Shown: piece after piece, positions 48,146 to 58,427 of the stretch
Layout of the letters: each line of letters starts with the position of its first letter
Position numbering within the stretch: position 1 is the stretch's first letter
NCBI GenBank assembly: GCA_026075535.2
Contig: AP026541.1
Coordinates: 11,346,001-11,410,000, forward strand
Direction of reading: 5' to 3'
DNA from: Tricholoma matsutake
Lineage: Eukaryota; Basidiomycota; Agaricomycetes; Agaricales; Tricholomataceae
Length of the DNA: 64,000 nucleotides
The notes under the pieces: model-generated
Databases searched by the model: none
Told to the model about the DNA's origin: nothing
What the model saw: the letters and a program-made list of their open reading frames with translations, nothing else
Made by a program: the position numbers and the translations under genes

Positions 48146-49168
48146 TAGGGCACAGCACGGGTATGGGTATGGGTATGGGATTGCCATACCTGGGCAACAC
48201 CGTACCCTTTTCCATGGTGTTACGGCTATGTGCAGGTATGCCGGTACCCGGATTTTGGTCATGTGAGTAATCATCTGACCTTGTTGAATACTCACGACAC
48301 ATCTAATTCTAAACTATAGGATGATCCAACCACCATAGCATGGCCCAAATGATGTGAATCATCGTTTGGGCCTATAGTAAGTTTTTTTGTGTTTCATTTC
48401 TTGTTTTTTTGTAAACTAACTGATTATGTTTCTTCTTTTTCAGGTTCTAAACTACTGATAATGATGGACAATGACAGCTAACAACACACACCCAACAGTG
48501 CCATGTCACCTGGGCCCAAACGACGTGATTGAGTTGTTTGGGCCCATGGTAATTTTTTTTAGTTCATTTCTTTTTTTCATAAACTAACTATTTTATTTCT
48601 TTCATTTCCTAGGTTGGAATTTCCTTGGAATGAGGAGCTCACACAGAACAACCCCATGCCAACACCGCCATGTCACGACGGCACACCACCCGCCCCAGCC
48701 TCATGAGCAACTGCTCGTGGGGTGGATAGCGGGTGGAATGACAATGATGACCAGGAGGAGGACCTGAGGACCCAACTGCCACCATGAGCAACTGCTTGTG
48801 GGGTGGAAACAGGGATCAATGACTACAGGCAGCACCCCCCCCTCTCTTGCTGCAAATGCGAGCGGGGGGGTTACTCATTCTGTTGGGGGGTTACTCATTC
48901 TGTTGGGGGGTTACTCATTCTGTTCTCGGTGACTACAGGCACCACCCCCCTCCCTTGCTCCAAACGTGAGAGGGGGGTCACTTTCTGTATATTAATTTAG
49001 TGTATTAGATTATTAAAATACATATTCATGCTGAAACCCACGAATAACCATGGGTAACCCACAGAAACCCGTGGTAACACTGTACCCCTACCCGTGTGGG
49101 TATGGTGTTCATGGGTATGGGTAGGGGTATAAGAAAATATACCCAAGGGTTACCTGTGCCATGCCCTA
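48146..49168. mobile_element. hAT-type MITE (MITE-C), 1023 bp, inside an intron
   Basis: Ends TAGGGCACAGCACGGGT and (inverse) TAGGGCATGGCACAGGT; exact 8-bp duplication GGAATTGT at 48138-48145 and 49169-49176. Subterminal GGGTATGGGTATGG repeats at both ends in inverted orientation. Interior has a tandem TTACTCATTCTGTTGGGGGG at 48870-48922 and two exon/intron-like units at 48355-48620. Removing it and one TSD leaves a 51-nt host intron. Confidence 0.94.
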
Positions 49169-49403
49169 GGAATTGTTATTGCAACTACCATCATATGTAC
49201 TAATTTGTCTCCTAGTACTGGGGATGGTGTAAGTACCATTATTGTGAGGTTGAGAAGAAAACTTTTAAGGATGCAAAGGAAACAGCACAGTGCTTCCTCA
49301 AAGAATGCCCAAAAGAGGTTATTCAACATTTCATAAACTGATCATGGCAGTTTATGAGTGCTTACCATAAGGGTTTGACAGGTGCTGCCACTGCATGGGC
49401 AGT

Positions 49404-49466
49404 GTGCAAGCAAAAGCAGCATTGTGCAAGCAAAAGCAGCATTGTGCAAGCAAAAGCAGCATTGTG
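49404..49466 (+). repeat. 20-bp tandem repeat, three copies
   Basis: Unit GTGCAAGCAAAAGCAGCATT at 49404, 49424 and 49444, in the 3' coding tail of the transposase pseudogene; it expands the C-terminal KQK region. Confidence 0.95.
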
Positions 49467-49560
49467 CCATCAACCAGATGGTCATGATGGCCATCAATGT
49501 CTTGATGAACCCAGCAAACCCAGTTGCTGGGGTTGCCGAGTCCTAGGTACTGAGATTTAG

Positions 49561-50679
49561 CCATTTGTCAACCCTAACTTTCGAAAAAATTTGCTCGAAA
49601 TTTTAGCACAGCCAAAAACCCATGGGAATAAGACAAAAACACCATTTTTGAGCTCCTTTTGCCCATCTGATTTCAGATCCGTTGTCAGATTTCCACCAAA
49701 AAATCTGGTTCCCAAGATAAATAATTTGCTGGCTTTAGTTGTCTGCAACTGTAGCTTGTTATCTCATATTCAGATCTGCATTCAAGCCTCCGAGGACTCT
49801 GTGCTTCTTATATGATTGATGCACAAATGATGGGACTTCTATTCTGCATAAGTATTCTTTGACAGGCCCATGATGTTTCTTTGCTTTGTGATGTATTCTG
49901 TTCATATGTTTGATTTCTGTCATGTTGTACTTTCCAATGTTTTGTGATATTATTTTCTGAGAAATATTTTTTTATATTAATCCACCTGTGGTGAAGTTCA
50001 TTATATGCCTTGATCTCAAGATACCACCCTCTACCCATCACCCTGTTGCCCTGTAACTGTCGTGCCATTGCCCTGCTGCTGTGTATGATGACAGAAAATG
50101 GAGTTGAGGGGCAAAACATGAGGACAACATGACAATTTTGATCCCCTGCCTTTGGGGTACAGTCTGAAAGTTGAGTTCAATGTGAGAGGATGTGAGAAGG
50201 GGATGGAGACATACATCTGGTCCATCACTCTCAGTCTCTACTACCAGAGTATAATGAATTTGATGCAAGGTACTCACGTTGAAACTTGCTATCGACCGAT
50301 CCTCATACTTGTCCAGCACCTGAGTCCCTAACCCAAACCTGGCTCCTTCAAGTTTCCATTGTGCCCTGCCGCTACTTATTTTGGATTTCTCACATGCAGC
50401 CACCATCATCTCTCCCATTCATTGCCATGGTGTGATCCAGGTCGAAGCTGGAAAAGAGGTAGAAGGTAATTAGTGGATAGAAATGAAAAACCTACATATG
50501 AGATACTCACCTTAATTAGAGGATTGTTAATAGTGGTACAAATGATGTCGTTGATGTTGGAAAAAAGTGTACTGCCACAAGTTCCCATGCCTTGGCAATG
50601 GAATCAACAATGACAGGAGGACCCTACTCCAACTTGGTCATCTGAGGATCTAAAAAGTGTCAGTATGTGATATGTTACC
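49561..50679. other. Unassigned stretch before Gypsy-C
   Basis: A minus-strand pair of frames (50588-50406 and 50418-50038) is joined by a possible intron (GTGAGTATC..TTTTCCAG, 50452-50512), and a TCAACGTGAGTACC donor lies near 50275. The reading frame is unclear and no domain is recognised. Probably another decayed repeat-borne gene. Confidence 0.3.
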
Positions 50680-51105
50680 TGTAAGGGGACTAGGGGGGTG
50701 CCCTGTGTGTTTTTCCTATTTTTTATGTTCATCCTATATTTTTCCCCACCTCGTTTCCTTCTATTCTTCATTTTCTATGATTTTTCCGGATTTTATTACT
50801 AATTTTCCCTTGCTATCATGTTTGTACATGTTGACACTTTTATATTTAGAGGCGGAGTACCCCTTCCAACACATACCCCTTGGTATGATGTCATTCGGCG
50901 GCCTTGATCCACCTATCTCTGCCTTTTTCTATTTTTAGGTTATATTTGATTTTTGTCGTCTTCACATATACTGGGCATCAGCCAGGGGATCCTTAGAGTT
51001 TTCTCTTCGGATTTCCCTTTGCTAGGTGTGTCCCGAATGCCTGTATTATGTAGTATAATTTTAACTTCGGATTTCCCTTTGCTAGAGGCTTAGGTTGCCC
51101 TTATA
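50680..51105 (+). repeat. 5' LTR of Gypsy-C
   Basis: 426 bp. Contains the repeated segment TTCGGATTTCCCTTTGCTAG twice near 51005 and 51065. Ends CTTATA where the 3' copy has CTTACA. Confidence 0.92.
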
Positions 51106-51235
51106 GTAGAAAACTCTCCCCTAAGGCCCGAAAATCGCGAACGCGCTGCCCAAGATAGGCAGGTACGGACTGGACGACGCTTCCCAAAGCTCCACAGAGT
51201 CCCTACACACCGTTCCAGATAATCTCGCCTTTATT

Positions 51236-52390
51236 ATGCCGCCATTTTCGCCAAACGCGCTCCCTAGCGACATGGATGCATCAGAACGCTTCGATGCGCT
51301 TGAAAGCGACGTTTCCGGAATGCACGTGCAAATCGACTCGCTTAAATCTACGATTGAAAACTTCGTTAGGACCCTCCAGGCTAACCCTATGACTAATAGT
51401 TCCCCCTTTACAACTCCAAGCGCACCCAACAACGACATTTTGCCAAACACGTCCACTAAGGAACGTGCCCAGATCAAACTGTCCCCCCCCGCCGAATTGA
51501 ATGGTGCATGTGCGCAGAGCCATGCATTCCTTAATTCCTGTGAGTTATACATTAGTCTCCAGTCACATCAATTCGTCGATGAGGCCGCAAAAATTTATTG
51601 GGCCTTCACATACATGAAATCTGAACGTGCCTATCTCTATGTGGACCGTATCCTACATCAAACTAAAGAACTCGGTTCTCTACCTTTCTCCACTTGGGGT
51701 GACTTTCGAGCTGAGTTCGTATGCCACTTCTGCCCCCTCAATGAACGCCACCGAGCAGTGACACAACTTGAGTCATCTGCTTACCACCAGGGACGTCGAT
51801 CCGTGGACAACTATATCAATGAGTTCAAGGATTTGGTGGACATGGCAGGATATGGGAGTGGGTTACCAGTGGTGGTGAAGTTCCGATGGGGACTCAACCG
51901 AGAAATTCAGGACCAGATTGCACAGATGTTGGAAGGGTGCCCAGCGGATGATGATATCCTTGCTTGGTATGAAGCTGCTTCACTCTGTGACAAGAACTGA
52001 CTCACAAATGCGGCATTTAATGCTGCATTCCATGCTCCAACTACCACTCATACACTCTACACCTTCAATCGAAGCCTCCCCCGCCCTAACCCCATTCCTG
52101 TTCATCAAACTCCCACACCAGCCGTCAATGTCCCAGTACCAATGGATGTTGATGCAACCCGCAGCCGTGCACATAAGTTGGATCTCTGCTACTGTTGTGG
52201 GGAACCTGGACACAGGGCTGGAGCGTGTCCCCATTGTCAGGATATCTGCATGCTCACCCCCGAGGGATGAGACAAACTCCTGCAAGATTTGTTGGTGCTT
52301 GTAGATGTTGAGGAAGCGAAGGATCAAGTTGCAGAGGAGATTAAGTTGGAAGTTGTAGAGGAGCAGGATTTTCCTATTCGCAGCGAGTGA
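51236..52390 (+). pseudogene. Gypsy-C gag
   Basis: ATG 51236. Coiled N-terminus (ALESDVSGMHVQIDSLKSTI), retrotransposon gag core, then TGA 51998 and TGA 52268 (both CGA-type positions) around a CCHC knuckle CYCCGEPGHRAGAC near 52180-52220. The frame ends at TGA 52388-52390, overlapping pol by a few bases in the -1 direction. Confidence 0.85.
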
Positions 52391-55300
52391 ATCGTATGCC
52401 CTCACTGCCTGTCCATAACCGCTTTGAAGTCTTGTCAGTTGAATCCCCGGAGAATGAATCCATTTCTGTGACTGCTCCCCTCTCTGACCCTTCGAAGTTG
52501 GCTAAAGACGTACCTGCTCTCCCCATCTCTCCTTCTACTCCATGTCCCAAAATTAAATCATGGGAATGTAAACTACCACACAAGTATATTGTGGCATCCA
52601 CTCCCTCTGCACATTCCTTAAACCTAGCCATTGAACTGCAGATGACCGACACTGGACAGATACTCAGTGTCTCTGCGCTCCTGGACTCTGGTGCGACTGG
52701 TCTCTTCATCAATTCCCATCTGGTACAACAACATTGCCTAAATACTCGCTCACTCTCACGTCCGATACCTGTATATAATGTGGATGGATCCCCAAATGAA
52801 GCTGGTGCCATCCGAGAGGTTGCAGACCTGGTTCTCCGTTACAAAGATCATAGTGAGCATGCCCTTTTTGCTGTCACTCAATTAGGAAAGCAAAAGGTGA
52901 TTTTGGGATATCCATGGCTTCGAGACCATAACCCAGAGGTCGACTGGTGTACCGGGGAGGTTACCATGAGCCGATGTCCATCCCGCTGTCGGATGTGTTT
53001 CACAGAAGCCAGGCAAGAACGTCGTGGACAGAAGGTGGCAATACGACATACTCAGAAGTGTCGTGCTGGACCCCTGCCTATACCTGAAGTGGAATTGGAA
53101 GGGGTTCCTGATCTAATGCCAGACTTGGATGATGATGATGAGGACCCAGAGGAAGTGGAGGAGGGTGATCAGATCTTCTACACTGCGATTTGCTCATTGC
53201 ATGAGGTGTGTGCCACATTGAACATATCCCAATGCCTCGCCGAGGCCTTCCACAAAAACAATGCTGCTAAATCCTCTACTAACTCCTTACTCCCTCATCT
53301 CCATGAGTTTGAAGATGTGTTCTCCAAGGAGTCATTCGACTCTCTTCCTGCGCGCAAGCCATGGGATCACACGATCGAACTCACCCCCGGCGCAACCCCT
53401 TCATCCTGCAAGGTCTATCCTCTCTCTCCAGAAGAACAACAGCAGCTTGACCAGTTCATCGACGAGCACCTGGCCTCTGGACATATTCGACCATCGAAGT
53501 CACCCATAGCCTCTCCCTTTTTCTTTGTCAAGAAGAAGGATGGTTCACTTCGACCGGTTCAAGACTACAGAAGACTCAACAACATCACGGTCAAAAATTG
53601 CTACCCACTACCCCTCATCTCCAAACTCATAAACCAGCTCCGTGGAGCCCGATACTTCACCAAGCTCGATGTCCGTTGGGGCTATAATAATGTGAGGATA
53701 AAGGAGGGAGATGAGTGGAAGGCAGCCTTTCGTACCAACCGTGGTCTGTTTGAACCGCTTGTCATGTTCTTTGGCCTTACTAATAGCCCTGCCACCTTTC
53801 AGACCATGATGAACGACATCTTCCATGACCTCATCCTTGAAGGCATTGTCTGCATCTATCTCGACGACATCCTCATCTTCACTCGCATGGTTGAAGAGCA
53901 CCGTTGCATCACGCACCTCGTCCTAGAGCGACTTCGACAGTACAAACTCTACCTTCGTCAGGACAAATGCGAGTTTGAAAGGACCAAGATCGAGTACCTC
54001 AGCCTGATTATCTCGGAGGGTCAAGTGGAGATGGATCCTATCAAGGTAAACAGGGTCACAGCTTGGCCGATGCCCATGAACAAGAAGGAGGTGCAGTCTT
54101 TCCTGGGCTTCATCAATTTCTATCAGCGTTTTATCAAGGATTTCTCACATCATGCACAACCACTGTTCGACTTGACAGGAAAGGAGGCATGGAGGTGGGA
54201 TAATGCACAACAGGAGGCGTTCGAAAAGCTTAAGGAGATGGTCACTTCTGCTCCGATCCTTACCTTTGCTGACGATTCACGTCCTTTTCGTGTAGAAGCC
54301 GACAGTTCTGCCTTTGTGATGGGTGCCGTGTTGTCTCAGCAGTCTCCAGAGGACCAGAAGTGGCATCCTGTTGCGTTCTACTCCAAAAGCCTTAGTGCTG
54401 TAGAGCGAAACTACGAGATCCATGACAAGGAGATGTTGGCGATAATGCGTGTGCTTGAGGAGTGGCGACACTTCCTCGAGGGTGCCCAACACAAGGTGGA
54501 AATTTGGACGGATCACAAGAATCTCGAGTACTTCATGATGGCCAAGAAATTGAACCGTCGTCAAGCTCGTTGGTCCCTGTATCTATCTAGATTTGACTTC
54601 TCCTTGCACCACCGTCTGGGTCACAGCATGGGGAAGACTGATGCCCTATCCCAATGTGCAGACCATGGGGATGGCAGCAGTGACAACCAAAACATTGTGC
54701 TGTTGCAGCCAGACCTGTTCACCATTCGGGCACTGGAAGGCATCGCACCCCAGGGTGAGGAGTGGGACATCCTATGTGACATTTGTCGTGCAAACTGTAG
54801 CGGTTTACATGAGGATGTTGTTGCCCAAGCTGTTAAAGAACTGAGGAAGGGATCGACCCTTTCCTTACGTGCAGCAGAGTGGGCTGAAAAGGAGGACTTG
54901 TTGTATTTCAGGGATCACATCTATGTTCCCAATGACCCAGACCTTCGCCGGCGCATCATATCCCAATACCATGACTCACAGATTGCTGGCCACCCCAGAT
55001 GCTGGAAGACCTTGGAGCTCACCTCATGGAACTATTGGTGGCCACAAATGTCATGGCTCATTGGTCAGTATTGTCACACTTGTGACCTTTGCTTACGCAC
55101 CAAGGTTCCTCGTCGCAAGCCTATTGTGGTGGAATTGCCAGAGTCAAACAGGTTTGATGCGGTGATGTGCACAGTTGACTCAGTGGGAAAACGCGCTCAC
55201 TTCATTCCCACTCACACCACTGTCAGTGCCCTAGGTGCTGCTCGACTCTACCTCCACCACGTGTGGAAATTACATGGACTTCCTGGTGCCTTCCTCTCGG

Positions 55301-56244
55301 ATCGTGGCCCTCAGTTCATGGCAGAGTTCACTCGTGAGCTGTACCGACTCCTGGGGATCAAACTCCTCGCTTCAACCGCTTATCACCCACAAACTGATGG
55401 CCAGACGGAGCAAGTCAACCAGGAACTGGAGCAGTACATCCGCCTCTTTGTCAATGAATGCCAGGATGATTGGGATGATCTCCTTCCTTTGGCCGAGTTT
55501 GGATACAACAACCATGTCCATGCTTCCACTCAACAGACCCCTTTCCTCTTAGACACTGGACAACATCCATGCATGGGATTTGAACCTCGCCAAACTCCCT
55601 CACACATTGAGACGGTGAATGAGTTCACAGAACGCATGAGGGATAGCTTGGAGGAGGCAAGGGCAGCCTTGGCAAGGGCAGCCTTAGCAAAGGTGAAGGA
55701 CGACATGGCACGATTTTACAACCAACGCCACTCCCCAACCCCTCAGTACAAGGTTGGTGATCAAGTTTATCTTGACTCCAGTGACGTCTCCACTACACGT
55801 CCATCCAAGAAACTCGCTCATCGCTTCTTGGGACCTTTCCCCATTGTCAAGTGCGTTGGAATGCATGCCTATCGTCTACGCCTCCCAGCCTCCATGTCCA
55901 GACTCCATCCCATCTTCCATGTCATCAAATTGCTTCCAGCTCCCCCAGATCCATTCCCGGGACACCATTCACACCCACCACCACCACCTACAGTGATCGA
56001 GGGAGAACCCCAATATGAAGTCGAGTCAATCTTGGACAGCCGTTTGCGTCGAGGAAAACTCCAGTATTTGGTACATTGGAAGGGTTATGGGTATGAGGAG
56101 AACTCATGGGTCGAAGAGTCTGACGTAAATGCCCCTCGGTTAATCAAGGAATTCCACCGACGGCACACTGCTGCACCGCGTCGCATTCAAGTCACGGACT
56201 TTGGTCGTATACGATTTCGAATGCATCGGGGCGATGCATCTTAG
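52387..56244 (+). CDS. Gypsy-C pol: protease, RT, RNase H, integrase, chromodomain
   Basis: One open frame, first ATG at 52396. Protease LLDSGATGLFIN (52680), RT 53350-54000 with YLDDILIF (53860), RNase H about 54280-54660, HHCC finger (HDSQIAGHPRCWK to CDLCLRTK, 54970-55100), integrase with LSDRGPQF and QTDGQTEQVNQELEQY (55295-55440). The chromodomain is QYEVESILDS to NSWVEESD (56010-56120). Between KPI and VELPES (55120-55140) the usual ~20-residue stretch including SVDF, with the first catalytic Asp, is missing, so the integrase is probably dead despite the open frame. Other domains look intact. The gag frame is the 5' partner. Confidence 0.92.
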   Translation: MNRMPSLPVHNRFEVLSVESPENESISVTAPLSDPSKLAKDVPALPISPSTPCPKIKSWECKLPHKYIVASTPSAHSLNLAIELQMTDTGQILSVSALLDSGATGLFINSHLVQQHCLNTRSLSRPIPVYNVDGSPNEAGAIREVADLVLRYKDHSEHALFAVTQLGKQKVILGYPWLRDHNPEVDWCTGEVTMSRCPSRCRMCFTEARQERRGQKVAIRHTQKCRAGPLPIPEVELEGVPDLMPDLDDDDEDPEEVEEGDQIFYTAICSLHEVCATLNISQCLAEAFHKNNAAKSSTNSLLPHLHEFEDVFSKESFDSLPARKPWDHTIELTPGATPSSCKVYPLSPEEQQQLDQFIDEHLASGHIRPSKSPIASPFFFVKKKDGSLRPVQDYRRLNNITVKNCYPLPLISKLINQLRGARYFTKLDVRWGYNNVRIKEGDEWKAAFRTNRGLFEPLVMFFGLTNSPATFQTMMNDIFHDLILEGIVCIYLDDILIFTRMVEEHRCITHLVLERLRQYKLYLRQDKCEFERTKIEYLSLIISEGQVEMDPIKVNRVTAWPMPMNKKEVQSFLGFINFYQRFIKDFSHHAQPLFDLTGKEAWRWDNAQQEAFEKLKEMVTSAPILTFADDSRPFRVEADSSAFVMGAVLSQQSPEDQKWHPVAFYSKSLSAVERNYEIHDKEMLAIMRVLEEWRHFLEGAQHKVEIWTDHKNLEYFMMAKKLNRRQARWSLYLSRFDFSLHHRLGHSMGKTDALSQCADHGDGSSDNQNIVLLQPDLFTIRALEGIAPQGEEWDILCDICRANCSGLHEDVVAQAVKELRKGSTLSLRAAEWAEKEDLLYFRDHIYVPNDPDLRRRIISQYHDSQIAGHPRCWKTLELTSWNYWWPQMSWLIGQYCHTCDLCLRTKVPRRKPIVVELPESNRFDAVMCTVDSVGKRAHFIPTHTTVSALGAARLYLHHVWKLHGLPGAFLSDRGPQFMAEFTRELYRLLGIKLLASTAYHPQTDGQTEQVNQELEQYIRLFVNECQDDWDDLLPLAEFGYNNHVHASTQQTPFLLDTGQHPCMGFEPRQTPSHIETVNEFTERMRDSLEEARAALARAALAKVKDDMARFYNQRHSPTPQYKVGDQVYLDSSDVSTTRPSKKLAHRFLGPFPIVKCVGMHAYRLRLPASMSRLHPIFHVIKLLPAPPDPFPGHHSHPPPPPTVIEGEPQYEVESILDSRLRRGKLQYLVHWKGYGYEENSWVEESDVNAPRLIKEFHRRHTAAPRRIQVTDFGRIRFRMHRGDAS

Positions 56245-56255
56245 AGAGGGGGTGA

Positions 56256-56681
56256 TGTAAGGGGACTAAGGGGGTGCCCTGTGTGTTTTTCCTATTTTTT
56301 ATGTTCGTCCCATATTTTTCCCCACCTCATTTCCTTCTATTCTTCATTTTCTATGATTTTTCCGGATTTTATTACTAATTTTCCCTTGCTATCATGTTTG
56401 TACATGTTGACACTTTTATATTTAGAGGCGGAGTACCCCTTCCAACACATACCCCTTGGTATGATGTCATTCGGCAGCCTTGATCCGCCTATCTCTGCCT
56501 TTTTCTACTTTTAGGTTATATTTGATTTTTGTCATCTTCACATATACTGGGCATCAGCAAGGGGATCCTTAGAGTTTTCTCTTTGGATTTCCCTTTGCTA
56601 GGTGTGTCCTGAATGCCTGTATTATGTAGTATAATTTTAACTTCGGATTTCCCTTTGCTAGAGGCTTAGGTTGTCCTTACA
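56256..56681 (+). repeat. 3' LTR of Gypsy-C
   Basis: Begins after AGAGAGGGGGTGA and ends CTTACA. See the element entry. Confidence 0.92.
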
Positions 56682-57896
56682 GGTCCTAGTCATGGTCCCC
56701 AAGCAGTCACAATCTCAATGCCAACACAGCTTGTCATAAAGCCATGGTCTTGCCAATCCAAAGGGTTGAAAATGCATTATTACAGTGGAGTCATCTGAAA
56801 ACATCTGAAAGCAAACATTAAAGCTGAAAAAAAGTTAAAAACTTCATTGGTGATGACTTAGCTAGCTCAGGCAAGCTGCTCACCTGCTACCCAAAAATAA
56901 TGTGTTCCAAAATGGGTACAAATCCATCTTGTGGCCCCCAAGTGGCTGTACCCTCAATACCAATGTGGCCCTTCGAACAAAACATCAAAACTATGTCACA
57001 GTGGTATAGTTATCTGAGATCATTCAAATACAAATGTTAAAACAGAAAAGAAGTTGAGAACTTCATCAGTATCAAGCCCAAAACATGATAAAGTTGTGGA
57101 CTTATCTTCTATGGCTGTGAAAGAACCCAACCATCAAGTTGGGCATGCAGAACTGTACTGTCAAAGTGCAGCAAACTATAAACTAGCTCTGAATGTAAAG
57201 GTTGCTTTGTTGCAATCAGGTTCAAGTTGTGGAAGTGTGACTCAATGTGACAGCCTCTTTCTTCATTCAAAATCTGCATGTTGGTAAAACTCGCTGAGTG
57301 TGAAATTTTGTAGAGGGCTGAGCTGGACTGACTTCAAAATATAAACCTGTCTCCAGACAGAGTTAAAACCCCAACACCTGCTGAGCAGCCATCAGACTTA
57401 ACATATCACTTTTGCTGGCAGGTTGGTTGGGTTAAAAAGACAAGTCCTCATACCTCAGACTTGTAAGTTTTGTTGAGGTGAGTACATGAGCATAATTAAG
57501 TGCTAGCAATGGTGGAAAATTTCCCATAAACTATCTTATATCAAGTTTAGCACAAGCTATCGGATATGTGTTTGCTTTGTTGTTGTGGGACACAGTGGTA
57601 CATAGGGGGAAACACTTATATCAGCATGTCCCATGTTGTGTTGGGACATGGCAACAGCAGGAACAGCTGCTGGTCATTGTAGTGCTGTTCCGGCCCAGCT
57701 TGGCCTGAAAGTCATGGCTTTGGCTTTCTCAACACACAGGCCAGGCCAAAGCTGTCAACAAGGACCTGGATCTGGCTTGGCCTGGCCTAGGCCACGGTTT
57801 TTGTATGTAAAATGTTCAATTTCTGCCTACAGGTCTGTTGGGCATACAGGAAGCTAATTTGAGCAGTATATAATCCAATAAATAGCTTATTTCAAC
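56682..57896. other. Unassigned AT-moderate stretch
   Basis: No convincing gene. Palindromic GGCC-rich segment near 57690-57795 (CCAGGCCAAAGC, TGGCCTGGCCTAGGCCA) could be part of a MITE, but I did not find ends with a duplication. Confidence 0.3.
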
Positions 57897-58419
57897 TAGT
57901 GTTCAAAAGTCCGGCCCTATGGACTGGCAACCAGACCAGACCAGACTGAAAAATAGACCAGTATGGACCAGACTTTGGTCTGGTTGCAACTGGTTATAGA
58001 CTGGACTGTTGGTTGTGTTGATAGGTCTATTTTGTAGCTACAAATTGATCTAACAATCAAGGAAATCAGTTGAGAATTGATTGAGTTATGGTAAAAATGA
58101 AGTTTCATGAACATCTTGACACAATACAAACTTTGACAAATTGTTTTGATCATAATTTGGTCAGTTCTCAACTGATTGCCCTAAATGTTTTTGTGTTTTG
58201 GAGCTGCTATGTGTGTTAACTGGCTGCAACTGTGGTCCGGTCCAAAAGTTAGTTGAAACTGGTCTGGAACAGTCCCGGAATGCAAAAGACTGAAAAAAAC
58301 CAGTCCATATCAGTCCAGTCCAGTTTTTTCCATATTTGGAAATTACTTGGACTGGTTGCAGTTGCAGTTGCCTTCTTTGGAAGTAAAAAAACTGGACTGG
58401 ACTGGACTTTCAAACACTA
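57897..58419. mobile_element. hAT-type MITE (MITE-D), 523 bp
   Basis: Ends TAGTGTTCAAAAGTCC and (inverse) TAGTGTTTGAAAGTCC; flanking 8-mers ATTTCAAC (57889-57896) and ATCTCAAC (58420-58427), one mismatch. The interior is made of repeated CAGTCCAGTCC and GGACTGG-type motifs in both orientations near the ends. No transposase. Confidence 0.85.
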
Positions 58420-58427
58420 ATCTCAAC

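Larger units (their letters stand above)
45902..49560 (+). pseudogene. Tc1/mariner-like DDE transposase gene, decayed
   Basis: ATG 45902 (MPPKPRGHL) is followed by a shift, then acidic N-terminal exons, an intron at about 46280-46331, and the WKGQTSLDGFF block. The catalytic part has FHDETTFHAN, ALFIFDQSSTHASLPP and KFHCKLNPIEM, giving the D, D, E-type triad of the IS630/Tc1/mariner group. A second intron (GT 48134, AG 49215) splits NPIEM from YWGWCKYH and houses MITE-C. TGA at 46394, 46757, 46781, 47511 and 49339, plus several more near 46920-47025, sit where CGA or CGG codons fit. Also frameshifted near 47540. This large transposase type is common in Agaricomycetes; terminal inverted repeats were not found. 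Confidence 0.8.
50680..56681 (+). mobile_element. Ty3/gypsy chromovirus (Gypsy-C), relatively young
   Basis: LTRs 50680-51105 and 56256-56681, both 426 bp, about 97 percent identical by eye count, most differences at CpG. Form TGTAAGGGG...CCTTACA. Pol is a single open frame of 1285 codons. The flanking 5-mers (TTACC and GGTCC) do not match, so there is no target duplication. The family differs from Gypsy-A. Confidence 0.94.

Noticed and set aside
57690..57800. GGCC-rich palindromic patch as a transposon end
   Set aside because: No paired terminal repeat or target duplication could be located.
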